A stretch of 10,124 nt of DNA from the NCBI GenBank assembly GCA_903928615.1, contig CAIYRJ010000297.1, positions 1 through 10,124 of the forward strand. Reading direction: 5' to 3'. The position numbers and the translations under genes were made by a program. The notes under the pieces are model-generated. The model was not told the DNA's origin and made no database searches. It saw only the letters and a program-made list of their open reading frames with translations. The stretch is from an uncultured Actinomycetes bacterium (GTDB taxonomy: Bacteria > Actinomycetota > Thermoleophilia > Miltoncostaeales > Miltoncostaeaceae). This document shows, piece by piece, positions 6,610-10,124 of this stretch (positions are counted from its first letter, which is position 1; every line of letters begins with the position of its first letter).

Positions 6610-9150
6610 TTACTTCCCGCCCACCACCACGTTCACGAGCTTCCCGGGCACCACGATGGTGCGCTTCGGCTCGGCATCGCCCATGGCCGCCTGCACCTTG
6701 GGAAGCGAGAGGGCCATGGCGATGAGGGCGTCCTCGTCCATGTCCGGGGCCACGTCGGCGCGGTCGCGCAGCTTGCCATTCACCTGGAACACGATCGTCA
6801 CGGTCTCGGTGACGAGGAAGGCCGGGTCGGCCTCGGGCCAGGGCTCCTCCCAGAGCCGGTCGCCCCCCATGGCCTCCCAGAGCTCCGATGCCATGTGCGG
6901 CGCGAAGGGGAAGAGCAGCGACACCGTGGTGCGCGCGGCGTGCCAGAGCGCCCTCGCGCCGGCATCCGACTGCAGGGCTCCGTCCGACATGTCGCGGGTG
7001 GCCTGATTCACCAGCTCCTGGATGGCGCTGATGGCCGTGTGGAACGAGAACCGCTCGCCGATGTCCTGCGTGACCTTCTCCACCGTCGACTCGGCCTTGC
7101 GCACCAGCGCGAGCGCCACCTCGTCCCCCTCCACGTCCGCAGGCGACGGGCGCCCGGGATCCACGTCGCCGGGCAGGCCACGCACCAGGCGCCACACCCG
7201 GTCGAGGAACCTCCGCTGCCCCTCCACGCCGCTGTCGCTCCACTCGGCGTCGTCGGCGGCCGGGCCCATGAAGAGGATGTAGAGCCTCAGGGTGTCGGCG
7301 CCGAAGCGCTGGATGATCTCGTCGGGCGGCACCACGTTCCCGCGGCTCTTGCTCATCTTCGCGCCCTGGTGGTGGATCATCCCCTGCGTGAAGAGCCGGG
7401 CGAACGGCTCGCGGGTGCCCACGAGTCCGAGGTCATACATGACCTTGGTGAAGAAGCGGGCGTAGAGCAGGTGGAGGATCGCGTGCTCCACCCCGCCGAT
7501 GTACTGGTCGACCGGAAGCCAGTAATCGGCGATGTCGCGATCGAAGGGGCCGCCGGTGAAGTGCGGTGCCGTGTAGCGCAGGAAGTACCAGGACGAATCG
7601 ACGAAGGTGTCCATGGTGTCGGTCTCGCGCCGGGCGGGGCCACCGCATGACGGACACGTGGTGGCGAGCCAGTCCTCGGCGGCCGCGAGCGGGCTCTGCC
7701 CCTGCGGCGCGTAGTCGTCCACATGGGGCAGCAGCACCGGCAGCTGGTCGTCGGGCACCGGCACCACGCCGCACGCGTCGCAGTTGACCACCGGGATCGG
7801 CGCGCCCCAGTACCGCTGGCGCGAGATCAGCCAGTCGCGAAGGCGGTAGCCCACGGTGGCGTCGCCCTCGCCGCGCGCTGCGAGCTCGGCGCAGATGGCC
7901 TGCTTGGCCTGCTCCACCTCCATGCCGTCGAGCGGGCCGGAGTTCACCAGCTGCCCGGGGCCGGTCCAGGCCTCATCGAGCGGGGCATCCGCGGGCGTGC
8001 CCTCTGGCGCGATCACGCGCTGAACCGGCAGGCCGTGTGCCCGGGCGAAGGCGAAGTCGCGCTCGTCATGCCCCGGCACGGCCATGATGGCGCCCGTGCC
8101 GTAGTCCATCAGCACGTAGTCGGCCACCCATACGGGGATTTCCTCGCCGTTCACCGGGTTCACCACGTAGCGCCCCGTGAACACCCCGGTCTTCGGCCTC
8201 TCGGCCGCGCTGCGCTCGGCCACCGCAGTGCGCGCTGCCGTGCCCACGTAGGCGGTCACGTCGGCCTGCTCCGGGCGCCCCTCGACCAGGCGCGGCACCA
8301 GCGGATGCTCGGGCGCCATGAGGAAGAACGTCGCGCCGTACAGGGTGTCAGGACGCGTGGTGAACACGGGGATCGCGGTGCCCGGGTCGTCGGCCACGCG
8401 GAACTCCACCCGGGCGCCCACCGACCGGCCGATCCAGTTGCGCTGCATCGTGAGCACGCGCTCGGGCCAGTCCTCGAGCAGGTCCATGTCGTCGAGCAGC
8501 GCCTGCGCGTAGTCGGTGATGCGCAGGAACCACTGGGGCAGCTGACGCAGCTCGACGGGGCTCTTGCAGCGCTCGCACAGGCCGTTCACCACCTGCTCGT
8601 TGGCGAGCACGGTCTGGTCCTGCGGGCACCAGTTGACCGCGGCCTCACGGCGTTCCACGAGGCCCTTCTCGAGGAACCTCAGGAAGATCCACTGGGTCCA
8701 GCGGTAGTACTCGGGATCGGCCGTGGAGATCTCGGTGTCCCAGTCGATCGAGAAGCCCAGGCGCCGCAGCTGCGCGCGGATGCTGGCGATGTTCCTCGCG
8801 GTGACCTCCGCCGGCGGCTCGCCCGTGCGGATGGCGGCGTTCTCGGCGGGCAGCCCGAAGGCGTCGTATCCCATGGGGTGGAACACCACGTGCCCGGTGC
8901 GGCGGCGGAAGTGCGCCACCACGTCGCCCATCGTGTAGTTCTTGACGTGCCCCATGTGGATCTCACCCGAGGGGTACGGGAGCATCTCGAGCACATACGC
9001 CTTGGGGGCGTCGGGCACGGAGACGGCCTCGCCGTCGCGTGCGACGGGCTCTGCGTGGAAAGCCCTCGCGGCGTCCCATTCGGACTGCCATCGGGCCTCC
9101 GTCGCCGCCGGGTCGTAGCGTTCCGGGAGTGCGCTCGGCGGTGCGGTCAT
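6610..9150 (-). CDS. leuS: Leucyl-tRNA synthetase
   Basis: The 846-residue class Ia synthetase charges tRNA-Leu. The bacterial-type features are all present: the HIGH motif as HMGH at 65-68, the segment [15 protein letters not shown], the CP1 editing domain with TTRPDT at 264-269 and HDERD at 361-365, the KMSKS motif at 598-602, and the anticodon-binding and C-terminal domains ending in [13 protein letters not shown]. The start is ATG at 9150 ([14 protein letters not shown]). The frame is open 45 nt further to a TTG at 9195, but those codons do not resemble LeuRS. No Shine-Dalgarno is seen before the ATG, while a -10 box ends 9 nt upstream, so the transcript may be nearly leaderless. It heads the comEA-comEC-holA run. 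Confidence 0.98.
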   Translation of the reverse strand: MTAPPSALPERYDPAATEARWQSEWDAARAFHAEPVARDGEAVSVPDAPKAYVLEMLPYPSGEIHMGHVKNYTMGDVVAHFRRRTGHVVFHPMGYDAFGLPAENAAIRTGEPPAEVTARNIASIRAQLRRLGFSIDWDTEISTADPEYYRWTQWIFLRFLEKGLVERREAAVNWCPQDQTVLANEQVVNGLCERCKSPVELRQLPQWFLRITDYAQALLDDMDLLEDWPERVLTMQRNWIGRSVGARVEFRVADDPGTAIPVFTTRPDTLYGATFFLMAPEHPLVPRLVEGRPEQADVTAYVGTAARTAVAERSAAERPKTGVFTGRYVVNPVNGEEIPVWVADYVLMDYGTGAIMAVPGHDERDFAFARAHGLPVQRVIAPEGTPADAPLDEAWTGPGQLVNSGPLDGMEVEQAKQAICAELAARGEGDATVGYRLRDWLISRQRYWGAPIPVVNCDACGVVPVPDDQLPVLLPHVDDYAPQGQSPLAAAEDWLATTCPSCGGPARRETDTMDTFVDSSWYFLRYTAPHFTGGPFDRDIADYWLPVDQYIGGVEHAILHLLYARFFTKVMYDLGLVGTREPFARLFTQGMIHHQGAKMSKSRGNVVPPDEIIQRFGADTLRLYILFMGPAADDAEWSDSGVEGQRRFLDRVWRLVRGLPGDVDPGRPSPADVEGDEVALALVRKAESTVEKVTQDIGERFSFHTAISAIQELVNQATRDMSDGALQSDAGARALWHAARTTVSLLFPFAPHMASELWEAMGGDRLWEEPWPEADPAFLVTETVTIVFQVNGKLRDRADVAPDMDEDALIAMALSLPKVQAAMGDAEPKRTIVVPGKLVNVVVGGK

Positions 9151-9159
9151 CGGCGGGCG

Positions 9160-9168
9160 ACAGTACCA
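9160..9168 (-). promoter_or_regulatory. Candidate leuS promoter, extended -10 (TGG-TACTGT)
   Basis: On the minus strand, positions 9168-9160 read TGG then TACTGT, an extended -10 matching TAnnnT. Only 9 nt lie between it and the leuS ATG, so transcription would begin within about 0-3 nt of the start codon. A TTGTCA at 9195-9190 lies too far upstream (24 bp) to act as its -35. Confidence 0.45.
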
Positions 9169-9174
9169 AGTCAC

Positions 9175-9181
9175 GGAGGGG
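9175..9181 (+). promoter_or_regulatory. Shine-Dalgarno GGAGGGG ahead of the GNAT gene
   Basis: GGAGGGG at 9175-9181 is the strongest ribosome binding site in the window. It abuts an ATG (9182) that opens the wrong frame, and lies 7-9 nt before a CTG (9189) in the GNAT frame, which is the normal spacing. It therefore supports CTG as the start of the acetyltransferase. Confidence 0.5.
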
Positions 9182-9188
9182 ATGACCC

Positions 9189-9623
9189 CTGACAACGCTC
9201 GGAGCCAAGACGGAGATCCGCGAAGCCGACGTCGCAGCCGACTTCGACGCCATCCTGGCCGTGTACGCGGCCAACCGATGGAGCCATGCGCGCGATCCCG
9301 AGCGCCTGCGCATCGCGGTGGAGAGGGCCGACCTGGCGCTCGTGGCCGTGCAGGATGGCCAGGTGGTGGGATTCGTCCGCACCATGAGCGACGGCGCCTT
9401 CGCCGTGTACATCGCGGACATCCTCGTGCTGCCCGACGTGCAGCGGCAGGGAATCGGCAGCCAGCTGCTGCAGGCCGTGCTCGACCACTACCCGATGAAG
9501 ACGTTCCACCACCAGGTGCTCATCGCCGAGCGCGATGCGGACGGCTTCTACCGCCGCATGGGGCTCTCCGCCGTGGGGGCCTTCGGGCTCACGGCTTTCA
9601 TACGCACGCGCGACAAGCGGTAA
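9189..9623 (+). CDS. GNAT family N-acetyltransferase
   Basis: Read from CTG 9189 the product has 144 residues. It has a GNAT N-terminus ([18 protein letters not shown]), a central strand region ([20 protein letters not shown]), motif A for acetyl-CoA binding with [10 protein letters not shown] at 85-94, and motif B with FYRRMGL at 120-126. It is a single-domain acetyltransferase; the acceptor cannot be told from sequence. The usual start codons give only GTG 9261 (120 residues), which would cut away the first beta strand and helix. The frame is closed by TGA at 9183, so CTG 9189 is the only near-cognate start that keeps the whole fold, and it has a good GGAGGGG ahead. It is divergent from leuS, 38 bp between starts. 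A sequencing error or a frameshift from ATG 9182 are alternatives. Confidence 0.88.
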   Translation: MTTLGAKTEIREADVAADFDAILAVYAANRWSHARDPERLRIAVERADLALVAVQDGQVVGFVRTMSDGAFAVYIADILVLPDVQRQGIGSQLLQAVLDHYPMKTFHHQVLIAERDADGFYRRMGLSAVGAFGLTAFIRTRDKR

Positions 9624-9634
9624 CGATCGGACCC

Positions 9635-9664
9635 GTCCGGTGGGCCTGCCGCCGAGGACCGGAC
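9635..9664 (+). terminator. Possible weak terminator or operator hairpin between GNAT gene and csp
   Basis: GTCCGGT (9635-9641) and ACCGGAC (9658-9664) are perfect 7-bp inverted arms around a 16-nt loop, 12 nt after the acetyltransferase stop. No T run follows, so it is a weak terminator at best. The right arm touches the candidate csp -10, so a protein-binding site is also possible. Confidence 0.3.
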
Positions 9665-9670
9665 TAGCGT
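9665..9670 (+). promoter_or_regulatory. Tentative csp promoter -10 (TAGCGT)
   Basis: TAGCGT fits the loose TAnnnT pattern and would start transcription near 9677, giving a leader of about 95 nt, in keeping with the long leaders of cold-shock genes. No -35 is recognisable and the match is weak. Confidence 0.25.
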
Positions 9671-9679
9671 TCCCTGCAT

Positions 9680-9693
9680 TCCTCATGTGAGGA
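9680..9693 (+). other. Short hairpin in the csp leader
   Basis: TCCTC (9680-9684) pairs with GAGGA (9689-9693) around an ATGT loop. If transcribed, it would sit at the very 5' end of the csp mRNA. Its role is unknown; short 5' hairpins can protect mRNA ends. Confidence 0.3.
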
Positions 9694-9761
9694 CAAGAAA
9701 TGCGTGGACGTGCAGGCCGTCGGTACCCAAGTTCGACGAGCAGTGGCAAGCCTCGCCGAAC

Positions 9762-9768
9762 AAGGTGG
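9762..9768 (+). promoter_or_regulatory. Ribosome binding site of csp (AAGGTGG)
   Basis: AAGGTGG lies 5 nt before the GTG at 9774 and fixes the csp start, against upstream in-frame GTG 9687, which would add 29 residues unlike any cold-shock protein. Confidence 0.65.
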
Positions 9769-9773
9769 AAAAC

Positions 9774-9977
9774 GTGCCGGAAGGCGTCGTCAAGTGGTTC
9801 AACGCCGAGAAGGGCTTCGGCTTCATCACCCCCGATGACGGGGGCAAGGATCTGTTCGTGCACTTCTCCGAGATCCAGGGTTCGGGCTACCGCACCCTCG
9901 ACGAGGGGCAGCGCGTGAGCTACACCGCTGCGGAGGGCCCCAAGGGCCCGCAGGCACAGGGCGTCAACGCCATCTGA
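9774..9977 (+). CDS. Cold-shock domain protein (CspA family)
   Basis: The 67-residue product is one cold-shock domain, a five-stranded OB fold that binds single-stranded RNA and DNA and can act as an RNA chaperone. [16 protein letters not shown] at 3-18 contains RNP1 (KGFGFI, 13-18), DLFVHF at 26-31 contains RNP2, and the end [10 protein letters not shown] is typical. The length equals the usual 65-70 residues. The start is GTG 9774 after AAGGTGG. A 150-bp stretch precedes it with two inverted repeats and no other gene, which suits a structured leader. Two hairpins follow. Which paralogue it is, and whether it is cold induced, cannot be judged. Confidence 0.95.
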   Translation: MPEGVVKWFNAEKGFGFITPDDGGKDLFVHFSEIQGSGYRTLDEGQRVSYTAAEGPKGPQAQGVNAI

Positions 9978-9983
9978 GCCAAT

Positions 9984-10001
9984 GGCGCCCGCGAGGGCGC
10001 C
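9984..10001 (+). terminator. First hairpin after csp (GCGA tetraloop)
   Basis: GGCGCCC (9984-9990) and GGGCGCC (9995-10001) form a perfect 7-bp stem closed by a GCGA tetraloop, 6 nt after the csp stop. No T tract follows it. It may block 3' exonucleases or assist the stronger hairpin downstream. Confidence 0.5.
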
Positions 10002-10013
10002 CGCATGAAGCAC

Positions 10014-10047
10014 CCGACGGGCCCCGCGAGGGGCCCGTCGGCGTTCT
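10014..10047 (+). terminator. Strong intrinsic-type terminator after csp
   Basis: Arms 10014-10025 and 10030-10041 are a perfect 12-bp inverted repeat around a GCGA tetraloop, followed by CGTTCT. The T tract is poor, as is common in GC-rich actinobacteria, but stem strength and position between csp and the next gene make termination likely. Confidence 0.7.
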
Positions 10048-10051
10048 CGGG

Positions 10052-10057
10052 CACAAT
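10052..10057 (+). promoter_or_regulatory. Candidate -10 (CACAAT) of the right-edge gene
   Basis: CACAAT at 10052-10057 matches TATAAT at four of six positions. The GTG at 10064 lies six nt beyond it, where transcription would start, so the mRNA would be leaderless. No -35 is evident, and the site is directly after the csp terminator. Confidence 0.35.
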
Positions 10058-10063
10058 CGGGGC

Positions 10064-10124
10064 GTGAGCGGGCCGACCGGGAACGACGAGCACTACCGCG
10101 CGCGCCGGTGGTCCGCGGCGCGCA
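10064..10124 (+). CDS. Start of an unidentified gene (partial)
   Basis: From GTG 10064 the frame stays open to the window edge, reading V-S-G-P-T-G-N-D-E-H-Y-R-A-R-R-W-S-A-A-R. That is too short to recognise. The support is positional: a terminator just before it, a possible -10 six bases upstream, and no stop in 20 codons. There is no Shine-Dalgarno. The call of a real gene is an inference. Confidence 0.4.
   Translation, partial: MSGPTGNDEHYRARRWSAAR

Noticed and set aside
5782..7650. 622-codon open frame on the plus strand
   Set aside because: It lies antisense to comEC, comEA and leuS, with the same low-complexity composition and no domain.
7723..9192. 489-codon open frame on the plus strand
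   Set aside because: It is fully antisense to leuS and His/Arg rich; no family resemblance.
9182..9667. ATG 9182 frame of 161 codons behind GGAGGGG
   Set aside because: The translation is Arg/Pro rich and unlike a protein family, while the overlapping frame is a clear GNAT; the ATG is also too close to the ribosome binding site.
9687..9773. N-terminal extension of the cold-shock protein
   Set aside because: The 29 added residues are unlike a cold-shock domain, and GTG 9774 with AAGGTGG gives the usual 67-residue protein.
1..10124. CRISPR array, tRNA or rRNA gene, insertion sequence, prophage or toxin-antitoxin pair
   Set aside because: No spaced direct repeats, RNA gene signatures, transposase or integrase sequence or small gene pair were seen; all intergenic gaps are under 160 bp.

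Overview
This is a GC-rich, nearly fully coding chromosomal segment with ordinary core genes in good reading condition. The arrangement leuS–comEA–comEC–holA on one strand, rpsT on the other and lepA beyond it resembles the holA/rpsT/lepA neighbourhood of Actinomycetota. The high GC content, frequent GTG starts and TAnnnT-type -10 boxes fit that phylum. The simple 530-residue MurJ, with its N-A-F-x-I-A-F-Q-V-P-N-L motif, reminds me of Thermoleophilia (Solirubrobacterales/Gaiellales-like). That class-level assignment is recall, not a search result.

Layout from left to right. Positions 1-52 (minus) are the first 17 codons of lepA. Positions 63-1655 (minus) are murJ, the lipid II flippase, probably cotranscribed with lepA. 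Positions 1656-1726 are a short divergent promoter region. Positions 1727-1990 (plus) are rpsT (ribosomal protein S20), followed almost directly by a DUF4287/DUF1801 gene ending at 2540. It converges on holA (2554-3579, minus). Upstream of holA on the same strand are comEC (3589-5940), comEA (5937-6542) and leuS (6610-9150), with gaps of 9 bp, a 4-bp overlap and 67 bp, so leuS-comEA-comEC-holA reads as one operon. A GNAT acetyltransferase gene (9189-9623, plus) is divergent from leuS. It is followed by a cold-shock protein gene (9774-9977, plus) with a long leader and two hairpins behind it. A new plus-strand gene seems to begin at 10064 and runs off the window.

Functionally, the window covers translation (leuS, rpsT, lepA), replication (holA), DNA uptake (comEA, comEC), peptidoglycan precursor export (murJ) and cold or RNA-structure response (csp). 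No mobile element, CRISPR array, tRNA or rRNA was seen, and nothing that looks like an undescribed multi-gene system.

The observations most worth checking are small. Two genes have no ATG/GTG/TTG at the position their homology calls for, and CTG is the best candidate. ComEC has a rearranged metal-binding motif. rpsT and murJ may share one bidirectional -10 element. leuS and the right-edge gene look leaderless or nearly so. Two hairpins with identical GCGA tetraloops follow csp.
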